Shown here: positions 41,492 through 49,539 of the stretch, one piece after another
How positions within the stretch are numbered: the stretch's first letter is position 1
How the letters are laid out: every line of letters starts with the position of its first letter
DNA from: Nocardia panacis
Lineage (GTDB): Bacteria > Actinomycetota > Actinomycetes > Mycobacteriales > Mycobacteriaceae
DNA length: 64,000 bases
Direction: 5' to 3'
Assembly (NCBI RefSeq): GCF_003598715.1
Contig: NZ_QZFU01000029.1
Location: 310,001 to 374,000 of the forward strand
The notes under the pieces: generated by a model
What the model was told of the DNA's origin: nothing
The model's database searches: none
Seen by the model: the letters and a program-made list of their open reading frames with translations, nothing else
Made by a program: the position numbers and the translations under genes

Positions 41492-42433
41492 TCATTCGCC
41501 GCCCTCGCGCTGTTTGATCAGCAAATCCACGACGGTTGCCAGCGTCGCCGCGATCCGGCCTACCTCGCCCCCGATCGTGCCCAACTCCCGTTCGACCTTG
41601 TTGTCGAGCGACCTGATCTCCGCGCGCATCGCGGTCTCGGTCCCGTTCACCTCGTCGCGCACATCCGTTCCGAATACGCCGATCTCCCGGCGTACACCCG
41701 TGGCGAGCAGGGCCAGCTCACCGCGCACATCACTGCCGAGCACACTCAATTCGCCACCGAGCGTGGTCAGCTCACCGCGCAACTCGCCACCGAGGTTGGT
41801 CATCTCGGTGCGCAACTCGGTGCCCAGCGCGGCCATCTCGGTGCGGAGGTCCGCACCGAGCACATCCACTTCACCGCGCAGGTCGCCGGTGGCGGTGCTC
41901 ACATCGTCGCGCAACTCCGCCCTGAGCAGGCTCAGCTCATTGCGGAATTCGGATTTCATATCCGTTCGCATGGCGTGCATTTCGTGCCGGGTCTCGGTGG
42001 CGGCCGCCGACAACTCGGTGAGCTGGATCGAATGCAGTCGAACCTCGGCTGTCAGTTGGGTACTGAGTGCGCCGAGCGCCGTCTCCAGCCGGTCCAAGCG
42101 CTGATCGTGCTGGCGATGCGCGGCCAGAAGCAGCCCGAATTGTCGGCCGGAGGATTTCGCCAGCCGACGTAGGCGCAGGTCGAGCCCGCGCACGGTGCAG
42201 TCGACCCGGTCGACCTTCGTGTCGAGCCCGCCGGCTCGCTCGCTCAGGTCGGCAACGCTGTCGTCGAGTTGCTCGACTTTCTCATCGAGTTCGATGACTT
42301 TCCGGTCGACAGAGATCACTCTGCGGTCGAGTTCGGTGACGGTCTTGTTGGTCTCGTCCGTCAGTTCGTAGAGACCGTCGACATCGCCCCTGAGCTGCTT
42401 GGGCACTCGTTCGTGTTGTTGTGTACTCCCCAT
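41492..42433 (-). CDS. Apolipoprotein-like repeat coiled-coil protein
   Basis: 313 residues, nearly all predicted amphipathic helix. The first third has heptads (LDRRVISVDRKVIELDEKVE, LDTKVDRVDCTVRGLDLRL). The second half has 11-residue units of the form G-x-E-L-R-x-E-M-x-x-L, such as GADLRTEMAAL, GTELRTEMTNL and GGELRGELTTL. Charge is balanced, and no membrane helix, signal peptide or enzymatic motif is visible. Eleven-residue repeats of this kind suit lipid-surface binding or long coiled coils. The ATG at 42433 is used; no ribosome site is visible. Confidence 0.7.
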   Translation of the reverse strand: MGSTQQHERVPKQLRGDVDGLYELTDETNKTVTELDRRVISVDRKVIELDEKVEQLDDSVADLSERAGGLDTKVDRVDCTVRGLDLRLRRLAKSSGRQFGLLLAAHRQHDQRLDRLETALGALSTQLTAEVRLHSIQLTELSAAATETRHEMHAMRTDMKSEFRNELSLLRAELRDDVSTATGDLRGEVDVLGADLRTEMAALGTELRTEMTNLGGELRGELTTLGGELSVLGSDVRGELALLATGVRREIGVFGTDVRDEVNGTETAMRAEIRSLDNKVERELGTIGGEVGRIAATLATVVDLLIKQREGGE

Positions 42434-42521
42434 GTGTCGCAACGTTAATGGCCCACCGCACCGGTGGCGATCCGCCGATGCGAGCTGGGGATAACTCGCC
42501 GACCTGTGGAAAGCGAACGTC

Positions 42522-43373
42522 TCAGACCGCGTGGAGTCGGGTGCGTCCCGCGTCGATATGTTCGGTGATGAGGGTGGCGATCCGGTCTGGCGCTTCGAGC
42601 ATCGGGACGTGGCCTACGCCGTGGATCAGGATGCGGTCGGCCGAATCGGGCAGTTCGCGCAGGAAGCGTCCGGCGAAGGCCCGCCGCGGAATGACCCGGT
42701 CGAATTCGCACAGCAGCAGTCGAACCGGAACCGCGAGGTCTGCGAGCCCGGTCACACCCGGCGACCGCAGACCACCCAGGATCATGGGCAGCATGGCCCG
42801 GCAGTGCAGCGCCGCGTTGATCATGGCCGTCGCCTCCCGACGCGGCACCGCGGCGGCGCGCTTGCTCAGCAGCAGTAGCGCGAGCCGTCGCGCGAGGCGA
42901 CTGTCGGTGACGAAACCCCCGAGGTGTCGGCCGATTTCGACAACGGGAACCATGGACAGGAATTTCAGTCCGACCCGAAGCTGAGTCAACGACGGCACCG
43001 TCCATCCGCCCGCGGGCGCGATCAAAGTGAGGCTTCGGGCACGACCCCGGTGCGCGAGTTCGACGGCGAGCCAGCCGCCGAGCGAATTGCCCGCGATATG
43101 GCAGGTGCGCCAACCGAGTTGGTCGAGTTGCTCCTCGATGCGGTCGGCGAGGGCTCGCACATCCAGTGACCGACCCGACACGGCGGGACCGCCCCAGTGC
43201 CCCGGCAGGGCGGGCGCGTACACCTCGCAGTGCGCGGCCAAACGCAGCGCGGACTGCTCCCAGCAGTGCGGCGAAAGCATGAATCCGTGCAAAAGCAGAA
43301 GCGGCGCACCGGATCCCGTGTGCAGGGCAGAAATCGGCCGGATGGCGCTGGGCCGGGCGGTGGGCGTGATCAT
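42522..43373 (-). CDS. Alpha/beta hydrolase
   Basis: 283 residues. LLLLHGFMLSPHCWEQ, then the nucleophile Ser in IAGNSLGGWLAVELA, the acid in LLCEFDRVIPRR and the His in HGVGHVPMLEAPDRI complete the triad. A cap domain of about 90 residues lies between. GGAGG six bases before the ATG decides the start. It is divergent from xth with a 67-bp intergenic region. The substrate is unknown. Confidence 0.87.
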   Translation of the reverse strand: MITPTARPSAIRPISALHTGSGAPLLLLHGFMLSPHCWEQSALRLAAHCEVYAPALPGHWGGPAVSGRSLDVRALADRIEEQLDQLGWRTCHIAGNSLGGWLAVELAHRGRARSLTLIAPAGGWTVPSLTQLRVGLKFLSMVPVVEIGRHLGGFVTDSRLARRLALLLLSKRAAAVPRREATAMINAALHCRAMLPMILGGLRSPGVTGLADLAVPVRLLLCEFDRVIPRRAFAGRFLRELPDSADRILIHGVGHVPMLEAPDRIATLITEHIDAGRTRLHAV

Positions 43374-43440
43374 CGCCTCCCCCCTTCCTGGACGGCGATG
43401 TCCGAGGCAGTTCGTCTGACCAGCATTGTACGGTCGTGGG

Positions 43441-44230
43441 GTGCCGTACATCATCTCGACAGTGAATGTGAACGGTGTCCGCGCGGCCACGGGCAAGTCG
43501 GGCCGGGGCATGCTGGAGTGGCTCGCGGCGACCGAGGCCGATGTCATCTGCATCCAGGAGACGCGGGCCACCGATGCGCAGACCCGCGCCGCCCTCGCGC
43601 CCGCTCTGGACGCCGGTTGGCATCTGGCGCACGCCGAACCCGGACAGAAGGGGCGTGCCGGTGTCGGCATTCTGTCGCGACGGGAGCCGCGAGCGGTCCG
43701 AATCGGTTTCGGCAGCGCCGAATTCGACGGCGCGGCCCGCTATATCGAGGCCGAGTTCGATGAAGTCACGGTAGCGAGCATCTACGTGCACACGGGCGAG
43801 GCGGATACGCCACTGCAAGAGGAGAAGTACCGCTTCCTCGACGGGCTCGGCGCGCACCTGCGGTCGCAGGCGGGGGATTTCGTGATCTGCGGCGATTGGA
43901 ATGTCGCGCACACCGAGCTCGATATCAAGAACTGGAAGGGCAATGTGAAGAACGCGGGTTTCCTGCCCGGTGAACGTGCCTGGGTGGACGGGATACTGGC
44001 CGACGGCTACGTCGATGTGGTGCGCGGGGTTGCATCCCGGCATTCCCGGCCCGTACAGCTGGTGGTCCTATCGCGGTCGCGCCTACGATACCGACGCGGG
44101 TTGGCGCATCGACTACCAACTCGCGCGCGGCGCCATCGCGGGGCGTGCCAAGCAGGCGATGGTGGAGCGCGCGGCGACCTACGCCCTGCGCTGGTCGGAT
44201 CACGCCCCCGTGACGGTGCAGTACCGATGA
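43441..44230 (+). pseudogene. xthA: Exonuclease III, interrupted by a +1 frameshift
   Basis: The frame from GTG 43441 encodes an ExoIII/AP endonuclease: IISTVNVNGVRAA, DVICIQETRAT, and DFVICGDWNVAHTELDIKNW with active-site residues. After VDVVRG the conserved C-terminus continues in the next frame as LHPGIPGPYSWWSYRGRAYD, DAGWRIDYQLA and LRWSDHAPVTVQYR. The shift coincides with GGGG at 44026-44029, where one G too many is present. The catalytic DH of SDHAPV is thus out of frame. It could be a sequencing error or a real mutation. The original stop overlaps the next gene as ATGA. Confidence 0.85.
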
Positions 44231-44718
44231 GCGTGCCGCCCAAACTGATTCGAGGCTTGGCCGTATTCGGCACGGTCGTGGTCGTCGCCCTGCTCGCCGT
44301 GCTGGCGCTGCGCGGCAGCGGCGGCAGCAATGATCCGGTGGCCGCGTCGGTCACCAAGTCGCCGGTCACCAAATCCGCGCAGGTGAACGCGCCCGCCAAG
44401 GTCGAGGGCACCGGTCCGGTCACCTCGCCCGCCGCCGGAGTCTCCGATCGCGCCTACGCCACACTGCGCGAGATCGATGCGGGCCGCTGGCCGGATTCGG
44501 CCAACGCGCCGGGGACGAAGGGCGGCGATCCGTGGCAGAACCGCGCGGGCACCCTGCCCGCCAAGGACGGTTCCGGAAAACCCATCACCTATCGGGAGTG
44601 GGACGTCAACCCCAAGCAGCGCGGCCAGACCCGCGATGCCGAGCGGATCGTCACCGGCAGCGAGGGATCCGCCTGGTACACCGCTGACCACTATCAGAGT
44701 TTCGTGAGGATGCGCTGA
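44227..44718 (+). CDS. Secreted guanyl-specific ribonuclease (N1/T1, RNase Sa-like)
   Basis: 163 residues. An N-terminal signal/anchor (LAVFGTVVVVALLAVLALRG) and a Thr/Ser/Pro linker precede the RNase domain. It has ALREID-type helix TLREIDAGRWPDSANAPGTK, then ITYREWDV with the catalytic Glu. RDAERIVTGSEG has the Arg and YTADHYQSF the His. This is the microbial guanyl-RNase fold. The barstar-like gene overlaps by TGATG, so this is a toxin/inhibitor pair. Because of the xth frameshift, this frame is also open from the xth start. Confidence 0.88.
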   Translation: MSVPPKLIRGLAVFGTVVVVALLAVLALRGSGGSNDPVAASVTKSPVTKSAQVNAPAKVEGTGPVTSPAAGVSDRAYATLREIDAGRWPDSANAPGTKGGDPWQNRAGTLPAKDGSGKPITYREWDVNPKQRGQTRDAERIVTGSEGSAWYTADHYQSFVRMR

Positions 44719-45188
44719 TGGCCATATCGCTGCGCGAATTTCTGGAGCCGGTGTCGCAGACGACCGCGGCAGCGGGACCGCGCCCGGTGATCGGTGCGCT
44801 CGAGGTGGGTGCGGCCGAGTTCAGCGGCGTGCGCGGGTCGGTGCCGTCCGGATATCTGGTGCGGGAGTTGCGCGGGTCGAAGATGATCGCTGTCGCGGGT
44901 GTTTTCGACGAGTTCGCGGCCGCTTTCCAATTCCCCTACTACTTCGGTGCGAACAAGGACGCATTCGACGAATGTCTGCGCGACCTGGACGATTTCGTCG
45001 GCCCCGCTGCCGGTTACGTCGCGGTGATCCGGGATTCGGAGCTGGTGCTGGCCGAGCGTCCGCGCGAACGGGACTGGCTCGCCTCGGCGTTCGCGGACAG
45101 CGCGACGCACTGGGCGGCCAGGGGAGTGGTATTTCGCGTCGTGCTGCAAGGTGCGCCCGGTCGGCACGCGGCGGCGCTGCGGCTGTGA
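44718..45188 (+). CDS. Barstar-family RNase inhibitor
   Basis: 156 residues, cytoplasmic. The barstar core is VAGVFDEFAAAFQFPYYFGA followed by KDAFDECLRDLDDF, the helix and loop that plug barnase-type active sites. An N-terminal extension of about 60 residues precedes it. The start overlaps the RNase stop. It should protect the producer from the adjacent RNase before export. Confidence 0.87.
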   Translation: MAISLREFLEPVSQTTAAAGPRPVIGALEVGAAEFSGVRGSVPSGYLVRELRGSKMIAVAGVFDEFAAAFQFPYYFGANKDAFDECLRDLDDFVGPAAGYVAVIRDSELVLAERPRERDWLASAFADSATHWAARGVVFRVVLQGAPGRHAAALRL

Positions 45189-45215
45189 CGGTTGCGCGGT
45201 CGGGTAGTCGCGCGG

Positions 45216-45866
45216 TCAGGTAGTCGAGGAGGACCGGAAGCGGGCCGAAAGATCCTCGCCGAGCAGGACGAACACATCGGTGGTGTGCTCGATGAGCTCG
45301 TCGCGCGTCAGCGGTAGCGTGCCCTGGATCCAGGCGGTGAGCGTCTGCACCAGCCCGCCGACGAGGTAGGTGGCGCGGAAATCGATGGCAGGATCCGGAT
45401 GCGGATCGGTGATGCCGTAGAAGTCGATGCCTTCGGTGGCGACCATTTGGGCGAAGGCGCGCACCGTCCCGTTGGTGCGGGCGCGCAGTTCGGGGGTGGC
45501 CATCCCCGCGACGAGAGCGACCCTGGCCTTGCGGGGGTCGTCGGTGAGCAGATGCAGACCGGCGGCGATGGCGGCATGCGCTTTGCCCCTGGTGTTCGCG
45601 GGCGCGGTGCGCAGCGCCGCGAGAATGGTATCGGCCAATTCCTCGGTGATCCGGTCGAGCAGGGCGGTGAGCACCGCGTCGCGGTTGTCGAAGCTCTCGT
45701 AGTAGTAGCGCTCGTTCAATCCGGCCTGCGCGCACAATCCGGAGACGGTGATCCGGCCCGAATCCGCGCTGCCGAGGATCTCCAGTGCGGCATCGAGCAG
45801 TGCCGCGCGCCGCTGTGCTCGGCGCTCGTGCGCGGAAACGCCGCCGTAGGTCCGCTGCGCAGTCAC
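45216..45866 (-). CDS. TetR-family regulator
   Basis: 216 residues. HTH: RRAALLDAALEILGSADSGR, ITVSGLCAQAGLNERYYYES, and FDNRDAVLTALLD. The rest is a helical ligand domain. The start GTG at 45866 is preceded by 99 bp shared with the divergent trpS. The target is unknown. Confidence 0.85.
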   Translation of the reverse strand: MTAQRTYGGVSAHERRAQRRAALLDAALEILGSADSGRITVSGLCAQAGLNERYYYESFDNRDAVLTALLDRITEELADTILAALRTAPANTRGKAHAAIAAGLHLLTDDPRKARVALVAGMATPELRARTNGTVRAFAQMVATEGIDFYGITDPHPDPAIDFRATYLVGGLVQTLTAWIQGTLPLTRDELIEHTTDVFVLLGEDLSARFRSSSTT

Positions 45867-45965
45867 GCATCGATTCTGGCACGGTTCGCCGACACCAATG
45901 CCGCACCGAGTTCGGGGATCGGACGCGACGGAAATTCGATTGAACCGACGTGGCAGGATCGACTC

Positions 45966-47000
45966 ATGTCCAGTCCTGCCGCATCACCGGCCGCCGCGGC
46001 GCGCAAGCCGCGGGTCCTGTCCGGGATCCAGCCCACCGCGAGCTCCTTCCACCTCGGCAATTACCTTGGGGCGCTGCAGTACTGGGTCACCATGCAGGAC
46101 GATTTCGACTCCATGTACTTCATCCCGAACATGCACGCCATCACCGTCGCGCAGGATCCCAAGGAACTGCAGCACCGCACCAGGGCCTCGATCGCCCAGT
46201 TGCTGGCCATCGGCATCGATCCGAAGCGGTCCACGCTGTTCGTGCAGAGCCAGGTGCCCGAGCACGCCGAACTGGCCTGGGTGCTCAGCTGCATCACCGG
46301 CTTCGGCGAGGCGGGCCGGATGACGCAGTTCAAGGACAAATCGGCCAAGCAGGGCGCGGAGAACACCACCGTCGGCCTGTACACCTACCCGGTGCTGATG
46401 GCCGCCGACATCCTGCTCTATCAGGCCGACCAGGTCCCCGTGGGCGAGGATCAGCGCCAGCACCTGGAGCTCACCCGAAATCTGGCCCAGCGCTTCAACA
46501 CCCGATTCAAGAAGACCTTCGTGGTCCCGGAGGCGCATATCGTCAAGGGCACCGCCAAGATCTACGACCTCCAGGATCCGACGGCGAAGATGAGCAAGTC
46601 GGCATCCACCGACGCGGGTCTGATCAACCTGCTCGACGATCCGAAGGTGAGCGCCAAGAAGATTCGCTCCGCGGTCACCGATACCGAGCGCGAGATCCGC
46701 TTCGATCCCGAGCAGAAGCCCGGTGTCAGCAATCTGCTGGTCATCCACACCTCGCTGACCGGAACGCCGATCGTCACGCTCGAGCGCGATTACGCGGGCA
46801 AGGGCTACGGCGACCTGAAATCCGATGTGGCCGACGCGCTGGTGGAATTTGTCACGCCCCTGCGGTCGAAGGTGGAAGAGTATCTCTCCGATCGGGGCGA
46901 GCTCGATCGCATTCTCGCCGCAGGGTCCGAGCGGGCGCGCGAGATCGCGGGCAAAACCCTCGCACGGGTCTACGACCGGGTCGGTCTCCTGACGCGCTGA
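45966..47000 (+). CDS. trpS: Tryptophanyl-tRNA synthetase
   Basis: 344 residues. Class I signature motifs are PTASSFHLGNYLGALQYW (HIGH-like) and KMSKSAS (KMSKS). FIPNMHAITV, GLYTYPVLMAADILLYQADQ and VGEDQRQHLELTR are conserved. It charges tRNA-Trp. The ATG at 45966 starts a short Ala/Ser-rich lead. yihY follows after 52 bp. Confidence 0.97.
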   Translation: MSSPAASPAAAARKPRVLSGIQPTASSFHLGNYLGALQYWVTMQDDFDSMYFIPNMHAITVAQDPKELQHRTRASIAQLLAIGIDPKRSTLFVQSQVPEHAELAWVLSCITGFGEAGRMTQFKDKSAKQGAENTTVGLYTYPVLMAADILLYQADQVPVGEDQRQHLELTRNLAQRFNTRFKKTFVVPEAHIVKGTAKIYDLQDPTAKMSKSASTDAGLINLLDDPKVSAKKIRSAVTDTEREIRFDPEQKPGVSNLLVIHTSLTGTPIVTLERDYAGKGYGDLKSDVADALVEFVTPLRSKVEEYLSDRGELDRILAAGSERAREIAGKTLARVYDRVGLLTR

Positions 47001-47052
47001 GGCGCCCAACCGGCCCGGCGGCACTCGCGAGGCTCTGCAAAGGGGCGAACAG

Positions 47053-48072
47053 GTGCAGTTGGTGGACAGGGTCCGGGCCGGAATCGAGCGTCGCATCCAG
47101 GCGCATCCGTGGCTGGATCATGTGGTGCGCGCGGGCGGGCGCTATCAGCGCAGGCGCGGGGACTACTACGCGGCGGGCATCACGTATTTCACCGTGCTGT
47201 CGCTGTTTCCGCTGCTGATGGTGGGATTCGCCATCGCGGGTTTCGTGCTCTCGCACAATCCGGATCTGTTGCAGCAGATGCAGCACAAGATCGTGGCCAA
47301 CATTCCGGGTTCGCTCGGCGGCCAACTCAACGACCTGATCAATCAGGCCATCGCCTCGCGGACCGGGGTGGGTGTGCTCGGTCTGCTCGGCGGGCTCTAC
47401 GCCGGGCTCGGCTGGATGGCGAATCTGCGGGCCGCGCTCACCGAGCAGTGGGATCAGCAGTCGCCGCAGGGCAATTGGCTGCGCACCAAGCTGTCGGATC
47501 TGGGTGCGCTGATCGGTTTGGGGCTGGCCTTCACCTTCTCGCTCGGATTGTCCGCGGTGGCGTCGAGCACCCTCGGCGCGCGGCTGCTGGTCGGGGCCGG
47601 ACTGTCGCATGTGCCCGGCGGGCGCTTTCTGCTGGCATTGGCCTCGACGCTGCTCGCGCTGCTGGCGAGCTGGGCGGTGTTCGCGTGGATAATCGCGCGG
47701 TTGCCCCGCGAACCGGTCACGCTGGGCAGCGCGGCCAAGGCGGCGCTGATCGCGGCGGTGATCTTCGAGCTGTTCAAGTACGTCGCCTCGATCTACCTGC
47801 AGATCGTGCTGCGCAGCCCGGCGGGGGCGACCTTCGGATCCATCATCGGTCTGATGGTCTTCAGCTACATCACCTACCGGATCGTGCTGTTCGCCACCGC
47901 TTGGGCGGCCACGGCGCGGGAGAATACGCGGGCGGCGGAAATCGCGCCGCCCGGTGCCGCGATCATTCGCCCCCGCAGCACCGCCAACGAATTCTCGATC
48001 GGGGTGGGCGCCGCCTGTTTCGGCGCGGGAGCCCTTGCCGCCCTTGCTCTTTCGAGTCTACGACGACGCTGA
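47053..48072 (+). CDS. yihY: YihY/BrkB-family membrane protein
   Basis: 339 residues from GTG. Six membrane helices; family motifs are YYAAGITYFTVLSLFPLLMV, GLYAGLGWMANLRAALTEQW, and FGSIIGLMVFSYITYRIVL. It is conserved next to trpS in mycobacteria (Rv3335c). The function is not established; relatives were wrongly called ribonuclease BN. It converges on dacB1 with 8 bp between stops. Confidence 0.9.
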   Translation: MQLVDRVRAGIERRIQAHPWLDHVVRAGGRYQRRRGDYYAAGITYFTVLSLFPLLMVGFAIAGFVLSHNPDLLQQMQHKIVANIPGSLGGQLNDLINQAIASRTGVGVLGLLGGLYAGLGWMANLRAALTEQWDQQSPQGNWLRTKLSDLGALIGLGLAFTFSLGLSAVASSTLGARLLVGAGLSHVPGGRFLLALASTLLALLASWAVFAWIIARLPREPVTLGSAAKAALIAAVIFELFKYVASIYLQIVLRSPAGATFGSIIGLMVFSYITYRIVLFATAWAATARENTRAAEIAPPGAAIIRPRSTANEFSIGVGAACFGAGALAALALSSLRRR

Positions 48073-48080
48073 CGGATGTC

Positions 48081-49337
48081 TCACCGGCCCCGGCGAGCGA
48101 CCCGCCGCGCGCCGAGCAGGAAGACCGCGACCAGGATGATCCCACCGACAATGAGCGCGGTGCGCAGACCGCTGCGACCGTCGTGTGCTGTCCCGGCGGC
48201 GGCTCTCGGCGGTGTGGCCAGGGCGACGGGCGGCTGCGCCGATTCCGTCGCGGCATTGGGCAGGTGACCGACAGCGGTGCCGCGCGGCAGGGCGAACCCG
48301 TAGTCGAGCAACCGTGCCGCCTGCTCCCACGGTCGCAGCGGCTGCACATCGGCCTTGAGCAGCGTCACCGCGAGCCTGCGGCCGTCGCGTTGCGCACCGG
48401 CCACGAAGGTCTGGCGGGCGTCGTCGGTGTATCCGGTCTTGCCGCCGAGCGCGCCGTCGTATTCGAACAGCAGGTGGTTGTCGTTGCCGATGGCGAAGCC
48501 GGGATGATCCTTGTCCTCGGTGTTCCCCGGACTCTTGGGGTAGCCGGGGAAATCGATCTGCTCGGTGTGGATCAGCTGGGCGAACAGCGGGATCGTCATC
48601 GCCTCGCGGAACAGCAGTGACAGGTCGTAGGCCGAGGTGCTCATTCCGGGACCGTCCAGACCGGAGGGGCTGGCGGCGCGGGTATCCGAGGCATGCAGCG
48701 ATTTCGCCAACTCGTTCATTTTCGCGATGGTGGCCGCGTCGCCGCCGAGTTGAGTGGCGATGGCGTGCGCGGCGTCATTGCCGGACGCCATGATCAGCGC
48801 CTGCATCAACTGGCGATTGGTGTACTGGCCGCCCGGACCGATACCAACCCTGGTGCCGTCCGCGTTCGCATCCTCTTGGGTGCCGGTCACCACCTTGTTC
48901 AGGTCCAGGGTGCGCAGCGCGACCGCGGCGAGCAACACCTTGATGGTGCTGGCCGGGCGGTAGCGGCCGTGCGGATCCTTCGCGGCCAACACCTCGCCGG
49001 TGTCCAGATCGGAGACGAGCCAGGCTGTCGCGGAGATGTCCATGGGTGCGGCGGGCGCTCCGGCGGGCGTTACCACGCCGCATTCGCCCATTCGACCGCC
49101 GCCGATCGGGGTGGACGGGATCGGCAACGGGGCCGGAGCCGACTGTCCCGGCGCGGGCGCCTCGGAGGTGTCGATGGGCGGGGGCGGTGTCGAACGCTGC
49201 GGGCAGCTGTCGGTATTCGGCGTGGTGAACGGCGCGGTGGTGACGGTCGTCGGCGCGGCGAAGGCGGGGCAGGCGGCGAGGGTCACCGCGACGCTGCACA
49301 GCGCCGCGAGTAGGAGGCGGGGATCCCTGGTTCTCAT
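48081..49337 (-). CDS. dacB1: D-alanyl-D-alanine carboxypeptidase
   Basis: 418 residues. A signal peptide (LLLAALCSVAVTLAACPAFA) and a Pro/Thr-rich linker precede the penicillin-binding domain. That domain has RPASTIKVLLA (SxxK), MASGNDAAHA (SxN) and ALGGKTGYTD (KTG). A C-terminal helix (TALIVGGIILVAVFLLGARR) anchors it. It trims the stem peptide of peptidoglycan. It corresponds to Rv3330 by order and sequence. Confidence 0.93.
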   Translation of the reverse strand: MRTRDPRLLLAALCSVAVTLAACPAFAAPTTVTTAPFTTPNTDSCPQRSTPPPPIDTSEAPAPGQSAPAPLPIPSTPIGGGRMGECGVVTPAGAPAAPMDISATAWLVSDLDTGEVLAAKDPHGRYRPASTIKVLLAAVALRTLDLNKVVTGTQEDANADGTRVGIGPGGQYTNRQLMQALIMASGNDAAHAIATQLGGDAATIAKMNELAKSLHASDTRAASPSGLDGPGMSTSAYDLSLLFREAMTIPLFAQLIHTEQIDFPGYPKSPGNTEDKDHPGFAIGNDNHLLFEYDGALGGKTGYTDDARQTFVAGAQRDGRRLAVTLLKADVQPLRPWEQAARLLDYGFALPRGTAVGHLPNAATESAQPPVALATPPRAAAGTAHDGRSGLRTALIVGGIILVAVFLLGARRVARRGR

Positions 49338-49474
49338 TGCGCACGAGCCTAATGGGCGCTGCCGGTATAGCCGTCCGTTGACCTGCGCATGGCCGGAGCG
49401 AAGGGGCGCCCAAAGGGGCGTTGTCGGCACCGCAGTCGTTGAAACTCGGCCGCGTTCCGATGCGATCAAAGGTA

Positions 49475-49505
49475 TTGACAGAAGGTAGCAAATAAAAGCT
49501 ACCAT
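49475..49505 (+). promoter_or_regulatory. Promoter and inverted-repeat operator of the MFS gene
   Basis: TTGACA (49475-49480) and TACCAT (49500-49505) are possible -35 and -10 elements, with 19 bp between them. They overlap the inverted repeat GGTAGC-N8-GCTACC at 49484-49503. TGACAGAAG occurs on both sides (49476-49484 and 49510-49518). It is a likely site for the TetR encoded after the transporter. Confidence 0.65.
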
Positions 49506-49539
49506 CAACTGACAGAAGCTCTCATTTTCTGGAGGAGTC

